From NCBI RefSeq assembly GCF_003201475.1, contig NZ_QJJK01000007.1, forward strand, positions 62,001-126,000: 64,000 nucleotides of DNA. The letters run 5' to 3'. This document shows, piece after piece, positions 9,630-17,740 of this stretch. Position numbers and translations under genes: made by a program. Source of the DNA: Chelatococcus asaccharovorans (GTDB lineage: Bacteria; Pseudomonadota; Alphaproteobacteria; Rhizobiales; Beijerinckiaceae). Position 1 is the stretch's first letter. Each line of letters starts with the position of its first letter. The notes under the pieces were generated by a model. The model made no database searches and had not been told where the DNA came from. It saw nothing but the letters and a program-made list of their open reading frames with translations.

Positions 9630-10838
9630 ATGACCAGCAAGCGTAACGTACTCAGCGGTTATCGCGTCCTTGACTGCTCGATCGCCATGGCCGGCCCCCT
9701 GGCGGCGCAGCGGCTGGGTGATCTTGGCGCCGATGTGGTGAAGGTTGAGCCGGTGACGGGCGAATGGCAGCGCCATGTCGCGGCGGGCGGGGCCGGCGGC
9801 AACCGCATCAACGTGTCGTTCCTCTCGCTCAATCGCAACAAACGCTCGCTGTCCGTGAACCTGAAGGACCCGGCGGGCAAGGCGCTGTTGCTTGATCTCG
9901 TTAAGACGGCGGACGTATTTCTTCAGAATTACCGTCCGGGTGTCGCGCAACGTCTTGGCGTCGACTATGAAACCCTGTCGGCGATCAATCCGCGCCTGGT
10001 CTACTGCTCCATGTCCGGCTATGGCGAGAGTGGGCCTTATACCAACCATCCCGGCCAGGACCTCATCCTCCAGGGGCTTTCCGGTGCCATGCTGTCGGCA
10101 GGCCGCGAGGGCGAGGCGCCGACACCCGCCGGGCAGTATCTCGTCGACGCGGTGACCGCCTACACGGCCTTCGAGGGCGTGCTCGCCGCGCTCCTCCACC
10201 GCGAGCGAACGGGGGAGGGGCAACTCGTCCAGGTCAACATGCTCGATGCCATCACGACCCTGCAGATGCAGGAATTATCGGTCTATACGGTGGCCGGCAA
10301 GCCGCAGAAGCGTTCCAGTGAGCCGCATGCCCATGTCTATATCCGCTCGCCTTATGGCGCCTTCGCGACGCGCGACGGCTTCATCATTCTCGCCTTTCCA
10401 CCGCTGAAACGTCTCGGCGAACTGATCGGCGAGCCGTCCTTCCTCACCATGAACGACGAAGTCGACAGCTGGTCGCGTCGCGACGAGATCTTCGCGAAGA
10501 CCCGCGCAAAGCTGACGGAGCGCACAAGTGCTGAATGGCTGGAGCTGTTCCGCGCCAACGACATCTGGTGCGGGCCGGTCTATGGCTACGAGGATTTGCT
10601 GAAGGATCCGCAGATCGCCCATAACGGCACCTTCGTCACTTACGATCATCCGACCGAGGGGCGTGTCACCACGCCCGGCTTCCCGATCAAATTCTCGAAG
10701 ACCCCGTCCAGCGTCGAACGCGGCGCGCCGCTCGCAGGAGAGCATACGCGCGAGGTGCTGGCGGAAGCGGGCTATGCCCCGGACAAGATCGACGCACTGC
10801 TGGCCTCCGGCGTCGTCGGCGAGGCGGAGACGGCGTGA
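9630..10838 (+). CDS. type III CoA-transferase (CaiB/BaiF family)
   Basis: The family moves CoA between organic acids through an enzyme-bound Asp anhydride. The 402-residue protein has the N-terminal landmark LDCSIAMAGPLAAQRLGDLG and GADVVKVEP, and the likely catalytic Asp is D173 in LVDAVTAYTA. The C-terminal TPGFPIKFSKTP segment is also typical. The ATG at 9630 is chosen because the family sequence starts there; the frame extends upstream without similarity. Its stop overlaps the start of the next gene (TGATG). With the enoyl-CoA hydratase downstream it suggests that an imported acid is activated as a CoA thioester; the acid is not identifiable. Confidence 0.92.
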   Translation: MTSKRNVLSGYRVLDCSIAMAGPLAAQRLGDLGADVVKVEPVTGEWQRHVAAGGAGGNRINVSFLSLNRNKRSLSVNLKDPAGKALLLDLVKTADVFLQNYRPGVAQRLGVDYETLSAINPRLVYCSMSGYGESGPYTNHPGQDLILQGLSGAMLSAGREGEAPTPAGQYLVDAVTAYTAFEGVLAALLHRERTGEGQLVQVNMLDAITTLQMQELSVYTVAGKPQKRSSEPHAHVYIRSPYGAFATRDGFIILAFPPLKRLGELIGEPSFLTMNDEVDSWSRRDEIFAKTRAKLTERTSAEWLELFRANDIWCGPVYGYEDLLKDPQIAHNGTFVTYDHPTEGRVTTPGFPIKFSKTPSSVERGAPLAGEHTREVLAEAGYAPDKIDALLASGVVGEAETA

Positions 10839-11986
10839 TGCGCTATCGTGCCCTCACATGGGATCATCCCCGCGGTTACAACGCCCTTGCCGCGGCTGCG
10901 GGCCGGCTCGACGCGCGCCGGGATGGCCTCGCCATCGACTGGGACAAGCAACCGCTGGAGGGCTTCGAGGCGCATCCCATCGAGGATCTCTGCGCGCGCT
11001 ACGATCTCGTGGTGATGGACCATCCCCATGTCGGCGAGGCGGTGGCGCGCGGCTGCCTGCGCGCGCTCGAAGATGTCTTTCCGGAGGAAGATATCGCCGC
11101 CTGGGGGCGCGACAGCATCGGCCCGAGCCTCGCCAGCTACCGTTTCGGCGGCGTACATTGGGCGCTGCCGCTCGATGCCGCGACGCAGGTGATGGCGCTG
11201 CGCGCCGATCTTCTCGATGAGGCGCCCCCTCGGACCTGGCAGGATGTTCTCGATCTCTCCCGGCGCAAGCCGGTGGTGCTGTCGCTCGCCGGCCCCCATG
11301 CCTGCCTCAGCTTCCTGTCGATCGCCGCAGCGCTCGGGGAGCCGCCCGCCGTCGCGGATGCCGATGTCCTCATATCCGAGACAGTCGGCCTCGCGGTGCT
11401 CGCCATCATGGCCGAGCTCGATGGCCGGATGCCGGAGGCAACGCGCGCGAAGAACCCGATCGGCATCCTGGAATACATGGCGCGCCACGCCGATGTGGCG
11501 CTCTGCCCGCTCGTCTATGGCTATGTGAACTACGCAGCACCCCGGGAAGGGCAGGGCCTGCCCATCACCTTCGCCAATGCCCCGCGCGGGGAGGCGGGTG
11601 GGCACCCCGGCTCGACGCTGGGCGGCACCGGCATCGGGCTGTCGACGCGCTGCGAGATCACCCCGCAGCTGCTCGATCATCTGCGCTGGCTGCTGGGTGC
11701 GGAGACGCAGCGCCGCTTCATTCCCGATCATGACGGCCAGCCGAGCCGGCGCGCGGCCTGGCATGACGCCGGCGTCAACGCGCGCTGGGGCGGATTCTAC
11801 GCCCATACGGCCGAGACGCTGGAGGCGGCCTATGTCCGCCCGCGCCACGACGGCTACATCGCCTTTCAGACGGATGCCGCGGCGATGCTGCGCGACGCCC
11901 TCGCCACGCGCAGTTCGCATCGTGAGGTCCTTGCCCGTCTCCAGGATCGATATGCCGAGAGCCGCCGCAGCGGCGGCGAGCGTTAG
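10838..11986 (+). CDS. solute-binding-like protein (ABC family 1 fold) without signal peptide
   Basis: This 382-residue protein resembles family 1 extracellular solute-binding proteins: it has DLVVMDHPHVGEA and WALPLDAATQVMALR segments and a GTGIGLS stretch. However, it starts directly with MRYRALTWDHPRGYNA and shows no signal peptide, lipobox or membrane anchor, so it should be cytoplasmic. It overlaps the CoA-transferase stop and is therefore translated with it. A true exported binding protein for the same cluster is encoded separately at 13081. It could be a ligand-binding or regulatory partner of the CoA-transferase, or a moonlighting enzyme; no function is assigned. Its stop codon TAG is the start of a TAGAGC repeat sequence. 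Confidence 0.8.
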   Translation: MRYRALTWDHPRGYNALAAAAGRLDARRDGLAIDWDKQPLEGFEAHPIEDLCARYDLVVMDHPHVGEAVARGCLRALEDVFPEEDIAAWGRDSIGPSLASYRFGGVHWALPLDAATQVMALRADLLDEAPPRTWQDVLDLSRRKPVVLSLAGPHACLSFLSIAAALGEPPAVADADVLISETVGLAVLAIMAELDGRMPEATRAKNPIGILEYMARHADVALCPLVYGYVNYAAPREGQGLPITFANAPRGEAGGHPGSTLGGTGIGLSTRCEITPQLLDHLRWLLGAETQRRFIPDHDGQPSRRAAWHDAGVNARWGGFYAHTAETLEAAYVRPRHDGYIAFQTDAAAMLRDALATRSSHREVLARLQDRYAESRRSGGER

Positions 11987-12015
11987 AGCATGCTGATTTT
12001 ATACGGAACCACCGT

Positions 12016-12160
12016 GTCATTCCGGGGCGGGCCGAAAGGCCCGAGCCCGGAACCCATGAACACTACGCTTAACCGGGGAGGCACAGTCCGATGCGCCTTG
12101 TTCTCAGACGTCGTGTTCATGGGTTCCGGGCTCCTCGCTGACGCGAGGCCCCGGAATGAC
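12016..12160. repeat. intergenic palindromic repeat (long inverted repeat)
   Basis: The arms 12043-12063 and 12113-12133 are exact reverse complements over 21 bases (GAGCCCGGAACCCATGAACA plus C). The outer ends GTCATTCCGGGG (12016-12027) and CCCCGGAATGAC (12149-12160) also pair. The first 28 bases recur exactly at 33601-33628, so this is a dispersed element of the kind common in Hyphomicrobiales. It lies between the solute-binding-like gene and the enoyl-CoA hydratase gene and could form a large hairpin in RNA. Confidence 0.85.
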
Positions 12161-12212
12161 CGGCGGGATTCCATCCAAACACAGCATACTCCAGACTTTG
12201 CAGGAGCTTGAG

Positions 12213-12983
12213 ATGACAGAAGAAATCGGCTTCACGATCGAGGGCTTCGTTGCCACGATCACCCTGAACCGCCCGGCCAAGCTCAATGCCGTCACGCCGG
12301 AAATGGCCTCGGCCCTCGTGGCCGCCGTCAAGCGCTGCAACGAGGACGATGCCATCCGCTGCGTGGTGCTGACCGGCGCTGGTCCAAAGTCGTTCTCCTG
12401 CGGCTCGGATATCCGTGAGCTCGATCGCTACGACACCGCCTGGAACTTCCGCAACCGCGAGGACTATTGCGACGCCATCCGCAATCTGCGCAAGCCGTCG
12501 ATCGCCGCGGTGAACGGCTACGCCTTCGGCGGCGGGCTCGAGACCGCGATGAGCTGCGACATCCGTATCGCCTCCGACAATGCGCAGTTCGGCGCGCCGG
12601 AGATCAAGCTCGGCTGGATCGGCGGTGGCGGCGTGGCGGCCTTCCTGTCGCACAGCATCGGTTCGTCCAACGCGGCGATGATGATCCTGACCGGCGATCC
12701 GATCGATGCCGCCAAGGCTCTCGCCTGGGGGCTCGTCAGCGAAGTCGTGCCACAGGACGCCTTGCTCGCACGCGCTCAGGAATTGGCGGCGATCATCGCC
12801 AGCCGGGCGCCGGTCGCGGCCGAGACCGCGAAGATGAATCTGGCGGCCGCGCATGCGTTGCCGATCACGCAGGCCATCGCCTATGAACGCGATCTCCAGA
12901 CCATCTGCTTCGCCACGGAGGATGCCACCGAGGGGCGCGCGGCCTTCAAGGAAAAGCGCCCGCCGGTCTTCCGGCGCAAGTAG
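12213..12983 (+). CDS. enoyl-CoA hydratase/isomerase family protein
   Basis: This is a crotonase-fold enzyme of 256 residues acting on acyl-CoA thioesters. The oxyanion-hole regions are CGSDIREL near residue 65 and AFGGGLETAMSCDIRIAS near residue 105. The candidate catalytic Glu is in FGAPEIKLGW. The ATG at 12213 follows a CAGGAG ribosome binding site; upstream in-frame codons fall in the palindromic repeat. With the CoA-transferase at 9630 it suggests a short CoA-dependent catabolic route. The family catalyses hydration, isomerisation, decarboxylation and dehalogenation, so the exact reaction is open. Confidence 0.92.
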   Translation: MTEEIGFTIEGFVATITLNRPAKLNAVTPEMASALVAAVKRCNEDDAIRCVVLTGAGPKSFSCGSDIRELDRYDTAWNFRNREDYCDAIRNLRKPSIAAVNGYAFGGGLETAMSCDIRIASDNAQFGAPEIKLGWIGGGGVAAFLSHSIGSSNAAMMILTGDPIDAAKALAWGLVSEVVPQDALLARAQELAAIIASRAPVAAETAKMNLAAAHALPITQAIAYERDLQTICFATEDATEGRAAFKEKRPPVFRRK

Positions 12984-13080
12984 GGGGATGTCGCCACCGG
13001 CATGGGGACATTCATAACAATAATATGTCGCACTGACCGTTCTATTTCACACTAGAAGAACATCTCGGGAGATGACGTCG

Positions 13081-14325
13081 ATGAACATGCGCAAATTATT
13101 GTCTGGGTCTTTTGCGACAGCGGTCGCGGGGACGATGCTTTTTGCTGCGACGGGTGCCTCTGCGCAGTCGGGAAAGACCGTGGTCACCTTCGCGGCCTCG
13201 CATTTCGCGGAAGTCGGCCGCGGCGACAGGCTGAAGGCCTGGGTCGAGAAGTTCAACGCGGCGAACCCGGACATCGAGGTCAAGCCGGTCACCATTCCCT
13301 TCTCGTCCTTCGCCTCCACCATCTTCACCCAGCTCGGCGGCAAGGGCGGCCCGGATCTCATCCGCTTCGACCTGCCGGAGTTCTATGCGGCGGCCGCCTC
13401 CAATTCCGTGCTCCCCTGGGATGGCGTGATCAATGACGCCGACTATAAATTCACCAGCGCCGACAAGTATCTGAAGATCAACGGCAAGCGCTATGGCGTG
13501 GCCTTCGATACCGCCAATTACGCGATGATTTACAATGCGGCGCTGCTTCCGGACGGCAAGCCGCCGAAGACCTTCGACGAGTTCCTGACCGCCGCCAAGG
13601 CGGCGACGAAGGACGGCAACTACGGCTTCGCCTATCGCGCCACAATGGCCGAGCGCGGCGGCGCCTGGTACGATGTGACCAACTTCGTCTACGGCTTCGG
13701 CGGCCGCTGGTCGAAGCCCGATGGCACGCCGACCTTCAACAGCCCGGAGGTCGTTGCGGGTATCGCCGCCTACAAGCAGGTCTATGACGCCGGCATCACC
13801 CCGAAGGGCACCGATGCGGCCACCTATCGTCGCATGTTCTGGGAAGGCAAGATCGCGACCGTCGTCGACAACGGCGGCGTGGCGACGATCCTGACCTCGC
13901 AGGGCAAGGCGCATCCCATCAGCGCCGCCCACTCGCCCTTCCCGCATCGCGAGCAGGGGATGATCCTTGCCCCGATCACCATCAACGCCAATACGAAGGT
14001 GAAGGATGCCGCAGCCAAGTTCCTGCGGTGGATGCTGGAGCCCAAGAACCAGCAGGAGTTGCAGACCCTGCTCGGGGCGGTCAATGTCGCGACGATCGTC
14101 GAGCGCACGCCCGAGGAACTCAAGGCCATGCCCTGGCTGAAGGCCTATGACGAGCAGACACCTTACAGCGTCCCCGCCTTGCCGCAGGGCCTCGAGGTGA
14201 AGTCGCCGGAGATCCAGCAGATCGTCGTGCAGCAGCTCCTCAAGGTTCTGCAGGGCGGCGTCGCGCCCCAGGTGGCCATGGATGAGGCGCAGCGCCTGGT
14301 GCAGACGCGCGTCCTCGGCCAGTAA
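13081..14325 (+). CDS. ABC transporter substrate-binding protein, family 1 (sugar type)
   Basis: This exported binding protein has a clear Sec signal peptide (MNMRKLLSGSFATAVAGTML, cleavage probably after ASA near residue 29). The mature protein has the family 1 layout, with VTFAASHFAEVGRGDRLKAW at its N terminus and a KFLRWMLEPKNQQEL segment near the C terminus. The ATG at 13081 is preferred over the one at 13072 because the GGGAG ribosome binding site (13067-13071) is correctly spaced only for the former. It opens a four-gene importer with two permeases and an ATPase. The ligand may be a sugar, polyol or another small polar molecule. Confidence 0.93.
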   Translation: MNMRKLLSGSFATAVAGTMLFAATGASAQSGKTVVTFAASHFAEVGRGDRLKAWVEKFNAANPDIEVKPVTIPFSSFASTIFTQLGGKGGPDLIRFDLPEFYAAAASNSVLPWDGVINDADYKFTSADKYLKINGKRYGVAFDTANYAMIYNAALLPDGKPPKTFDEFLTAAKAATKDGNYGFAYRATMAERGGAWYDVTNFVYGFGGRWSKPDGTPTFNSPEVVAGIAAYKQVYDAGITPKGTDAATYRRMFWEGKIATVVDNGGVATILTSQGKAHPISAAHSPFPHREQGMILAPITINANTKVKDAAAKFLRWMLEPKNQQELQTLLGAVNVATIVERTPEELKAMPWLKAYDEQTPYSVPALPQGLEVKSPEIQQIVVQQLLKVLQGGVAPQVAMDEAQRLVQTRVLGQ

Positions 14326-14460
14326 GCTCCGATCGGATCGACGTCGGCCTTCGCGGATCAGCGCAGGCCGCTTCGGTTCATCGCCGATGACATTTGTTCT
14401 GGATGGCGGCGGCGCCTTGAGCGCGGCCGCCTCTCACCATCCCGCAGCCGGATTTGCGCC

Positions 14461-15393
14461 ATGACCAGACCGCCCTCGCACGATACGGCGATAGCCGCCC
14501 GCAAAACGGATCCGAGCCGATGGCTGCCGATGGTCTTCATCGCGCCTGTGACGCTGTATCTCTTGGCTTTCCAGTTCTACCCGCTCGTGCAGCAGTTCTT
14601 CCTGAGCGTGACCTCGACGTCGCTGCTCAATCCCGGCAGCAGCACCTTCGTGGGGGCCGACAACTACCGGGAATTGCTCACGGATCCGGAATTCGCACAG
14701 TCATTGCGGGTGACTGTCGTCTACACCGTGGTCTGCGTCGTGGGATCCATTTTCCTCGGCCTGATGGCGGCGCTTCTGCTCGATCGGCCGTTCCGCGGGC
14801 GCGGTCTGGCGCGCGCCTTGGTGACGGTCCCCTGGGCTGCGCCGCCCGTCGCGGCCGCACTGATCTTCACCTGGATGTATAACGCGCAATATGGCCTCTT
14901 CAGCCGGCTGTCGCAGTTCCTCGGTTTCTCCGCGGGAGGCGTGAACTGGCTGGATGAGCCGTCCATGGCGTTGCCGGCGATCCTGATCACCACGCTCTGG
15001 CAGATCTTTCCCTTCTCGGCCGTGGTCATCCTCGCCGCGCTTCAGGGCGTTCCATCGGAACTGCGCGAGGCCGCCGTCATCGATGGCGCCGATCGCTTCA
15101 GCGTCTTCAAGGCGGTGGTCTGGCCGACGATCCGCCCCACCGTCACCCTGCTCACGCTGCTCATCACGGTCTGGTCGCTGCGGCGCTTCGACGTGATCTG
15201 GCTGATGACGCAAGGCGGTCCGCTTGGCGAGACCAACACCCTCGTCATCGATCTCTACCGGCGCGCCTTCGTCTATCTCGATCTCGGCAAGGCTGCGGCG
15301 GTCGGCGTGATCGGCCTCGTCATCGCGGTTCTCGTGACCGTCATCTATTTCTGGGTTTCGCAGCGCACCGAAGCTGCGACCGGCAAGCGGTGA
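14461..15393 (+). CDS. ABC transporter permease, MalF/UgpA type
   Basis: This 310-residue inner-membrane permease has the MalF-family N terminus (WLPMVFIAPVTLYLLAFQFY) and FVGADNYRELLTDPEF. The EAA loop is ELREAAVIDGADRFSVFKAV near residues 200-219. It has six or so membrane spans. It lies 135 bases after the binding-protein gene and overlaps the next permease gene by 4 bases. Confidence 0.94.
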   Translation: MTRPPSHDTAIAARKTDPSRWLPMVFIAPVTLYLLAFQFYPLVQQFFLSVTSTSLLNPGSSTFVGADNYRELLTDPEFAQSLRVTVVYTVVCVVGSIFLGLMAALLLDRPFRGRGLARALVTVPWAAPPVAAALIFTWMYNAQYGLFSRLSQFLGFSAGGVNWLDEPSMALPAILITTLWQIFPFSAVVILAALQGVPSELREAAVIDGADRFSVFKAVVWPTIRPTVTLLTLLITVWSLRRFDVIWLMTQGGPLGETNTLVIDLYRRAFVYLDLGKAAAVGVIGLVIAVLVTVIYFWVSQRTEAATGKR

Positions 15394-16223
15394 GCACCAG
15401 CATGGCGCGTTTCCATCCCTTCCATGCCGCTGCGGTCCTTGCGGTTCTTGGCGTCGCCGTCTTCCCGCTGTACTGGATGTTCGTCACCTCGCTGACGCCG
15501 TCCGACCAGCTCTTCGCCGACCGGCCGCAGCTGCTGCCGTCGCTTGCGCAACTGCCCACCTATATCGAGGCCTGGAGCGGCACGTCGCTCCGGCACTGGC
15601 TGTTCAACAGCATCATCGTCGCCGTGGGCACAACGGCGCTCAGCATCGTCCTCGCCATCCTGCCGGCCTATGCGCTCTCGCGCATGGATTTCAGGGGCAA
15701 GCTTCTGTTCGGCTTCGCGCTGTTCCTGACGCAGATGCTGCCGGAAGCGATGCTGGTGGTGCCGCTCTACGACATCTTCACCAAGCTCTCCCTGCTCAAC
15801 ACCCTGCTCGGGTTGATCCTGGCCAATGCCGCCTTCACTGTGCCGGTCGTCACCTGGATCCTGAAGGGCGCGATCGACGCGGTTCCCTACGAGATCGAGG
15901 AGGCGGCGCGCATCGACGGCTGCTCGCGCATCGGCATCGTCCTTGCCGTCGTTGTCCCCCTGATCGCGCCGACGCTGGCGGCTGCCGCCGTCATCGCCTT
16001 CTTCCACGGCTGGAACGAATATGTCTTCGCGCAGACCTTCATCAGCGACGACCAGTGGCGCACGGCCTCCGTCGGCCTCGCGAGCTTCATCGGCGAGCTC
16101 AGCACGCCGGTTCATACGGTGATGGCGGTGGGCTTCATCTACACGGTTCCCGCCGTTGTCTTCTATCTCTTCGTCCAGCGCTACGTGGTTGCCGGCATGA
16201 CGTCCGGTGGTGTCAAGGGATGA
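15390..16223 (+). CDS. ABC transporter permease, MalG/UgpE type
   Basis: This is the partner permease, 277 residues, starting at a GTG that overlaps the stop of the MalF-type gene (GTGA); an ATG four codons later (15402) is an alternative. It begins with a membrane span ending in FPLYWMFVTSLTP, as in MalG proteins. The EAA loop is EIEEAARIDGCSRIGIVLAV, and the C-terminal end is QRYVVAGMTSGGVKG, a hallmark of the family. Confidence 0.94.
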   Translation: MSTSMARFHPFHAAAVLAVLGVAVFPLYWMFVTSLTPSDQLFADRPQLLPSLAQLPTYIEAWSGTSLRHWLFNSIIVAVGTTALSIVLAILPAYALSRMDFRGKLLFGFALFLTQMLPEAMLVVPLYDIFTKLSLLNTLLGLILANAAFTVPVVTWILKGAIDAVPYEIEEAARIDGCSRIGIVLAVVVPLIAPTLAAAAVIAFFHGWNEYVFAQTFISDDQWRTASVGLASFIGELSTPVHTVMAVGFIYTVPAVVFYLFVQRYVVAGMTSGGVKG

Positions 16224-16272
16224 TCGACACCGTGACAATCACGAACGGGCCGTATTCTCCAAGGGGACGCGC

Positions 16273-17460
16273 ATGTCGCTCAAGTTGAACAACGTCACCA
16301 AGTCCTTTCAGGACGTAAAGGTGATCGACGGGGTCGATATCGAGGTCGGCGACAACGAATTTCTCGTCCTGCTGGGGCCTTCAGGCTGCGGAAAATCCAC
16401 GATCCTGCGGATGATCGCCGGGCTCGAGACGGTCAGCGGCGGCAGTATTCATCTGGGCGGGCGGCGTGTCGATGAATTGCCGCCGAGCGAGCGCGACATG
16501 GCCTTCGTGTTCCAGTCCTATGCGCTTTATCCGCATATGACGGTGCGCCGGAACATCGCCTTTCCGCTGATCATGCGGCAGTTTCGCTGGTGGTATCACC
16601 TGCCGGTCGTCGGCGGATACTTCAAGCGCCGCATCGAGAACTCATCGGACGTGCGCGAAAAGGTCGAGCGTACGGCCGATATGCTGGCCCTGACCAAGAT
16701 GCTCGATCGCTATCCGCGCACCTTGTCGGGTGGACAGCGGCAGCGCGTGGCGTTGGGGCGCGCGATGGTGCGCCAGCCGTCGGCCTTCCTCATGGATGAG
16801 CCGTTGTCGAACCTCGACGCCAAGCTGCGCACCGCCATGCGTGCCGAAATCACCCAGCTCCATCGCGATGTCGGTGGCAATTTCGTCTATGTCACGCACG
16901 ACCAGATCGAGGCGATGACCATGGGCACGCGCATCGCCCTTTTGCGCGACGGCAAGCTGCAGCAGTTCGGCACCCCGCGCGAGATCTACGAGCGCCCGGC
17001 CAATACCTATGTCGCGCGTTTCATCGGCACGCCGCCGATGAACCTGATCGAGGCTGTCGTCGAGGGGTGGGCGATCCGGATCGGTGCGGCGCTTCTGCCC
17101 GTGCCGGAGAGCGCGGAATTGCCCGCCGGCAACGGCACCAGGGTCTGGTTGGGCGTGCGCCCGGGAACGCTGAAGCTCAAGGCGGGCGCCGCGCCGGCCG
17201 ACAGCGCTTCCCTGACGGGGCGGGTCGCGCTGATCGAGCATATCGGCGCCGAGTCGCTGGTGTCGGTCGCGCTCGATGGCGTTCAGACCGCCCATGACGA
17301 CGAGGGCCGCCACGGCGACAAGGTCATGGCAGCCCTTCCGGGCTACACGGACCTTGGCCTCGGCGACGTGGTGACCGTGACCTGTGATCTGAGCGATTTC
17401 TCGCTTTTCGCCCATGACAGCGGCCGCCGCGTGGGCGGTTCGCGGGCGGCGAAGCACTAG
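16273..17460 (+). CDS. ABC transporter ATP-binding protein, UgpC/MsmX/MalK type
   Basis: This 395-residue ATPase energises the sugar-type importer. It has Walker A GPSGCGKS, signature LSGGQRQR, Walker B AFLMDEPLSNLD and a C-terminal TOBE regulatory domain (WLGVRPGTLKLK region). There is an insertion of roughly 20 residues between the Q-loop and the signature (MRQFRWWYHLPVVGGYFKRR), longer than in standard MalK. The ATG at 16273 is where the family sequence starts. It is the last gene of this transporter; a palindrome and an intrinsic terminator follow. Confidence 0.94.
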   Translation: MSLKLNNVTKSFQDVKVIDGVDIEVGDNEFLVLLGPSGCGKSTILRMIAGLETVSGGSIHLGGRRVDELPPSERDMAFVFQSYALYPHMTVRRNIAFPLIMRQFRWWYHLPVVGGYFKRRIENSSDVREKVERTADMLALTKMLDRYPRTLSGGQRQRVALGRAMVRQPSAFLMDEPLSNLDAKLRTAMRAEITQLHRDVGGNFVYVTHDQIEAMTMGTRIALLRDGKLQQFGTPREIYERPANTYVARFIGTPPMNLIEAVVEGWAIRIGAALLPVPESAELPAGNGTRVWLGVRPGTLKLKAGAAPADSASLTGRVALIEHIGAESLVSVALDGVQTAHDDEGRHGDKVMAALPGYTDLGLGDVVTVTCDLSDFSLFAHDSGRRVGGSRAAKH

Positions 17461-17488
17461 ATTCAACCGACAGTCAGCGTTCTCCGCT

Positions 17489-17571
17489 GTCATGGCCGGG
17501 CTTGTCCCGGCCATCCCGATGAATGGAGGTGTCTTTCGGGTCGGGATCACCGGGACAAGCCCGGTGATGAC
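17489..17571. repeat. intergenic palindromic repeat
   Basis: The segments 17489-17519 and 17541-17571 are imperfect inverted copies of each other. Each arm contains a smaller palindrome: GGCCGGGCTTGTCCCGGCC on the left and CACCGGGACAAGCCCGGTG on the right. It differs in sequence from the 12016 element, so it belongs to another dispersed family. Confidence 0.75.
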
Positions 17572-17638
17572 GATGGCATTTTGGGCAGTTCTTGAATGTC
17601 GCTTGGCCCTAATCCTTCCGATTTCCTCCCTGTCTTCC

Positions 17639-17670
17639 GGCGGCCGCGCTCTGCATGGCCGCCTTTTTTT
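17639..17670 (+). terminator. rho-independent terminator
   Basis: GGCGGCC (17639-17645) pairs with GGCCGCC (17657-17663) around an 11-base loop and is followed by seven T residues (17664-17670). It lies between the transporter ATPase gene and the DapA-family gene, so it probably ends the transporter transcript. Confidence 0.8.
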
Positions 17671-17740
17671 GGCGAGACGTCTTGCGGTTCCTGCGATTGC
17701 TGGCTTTGTGTATCGAGCAAGACTAAGAGGAGACATCGCC

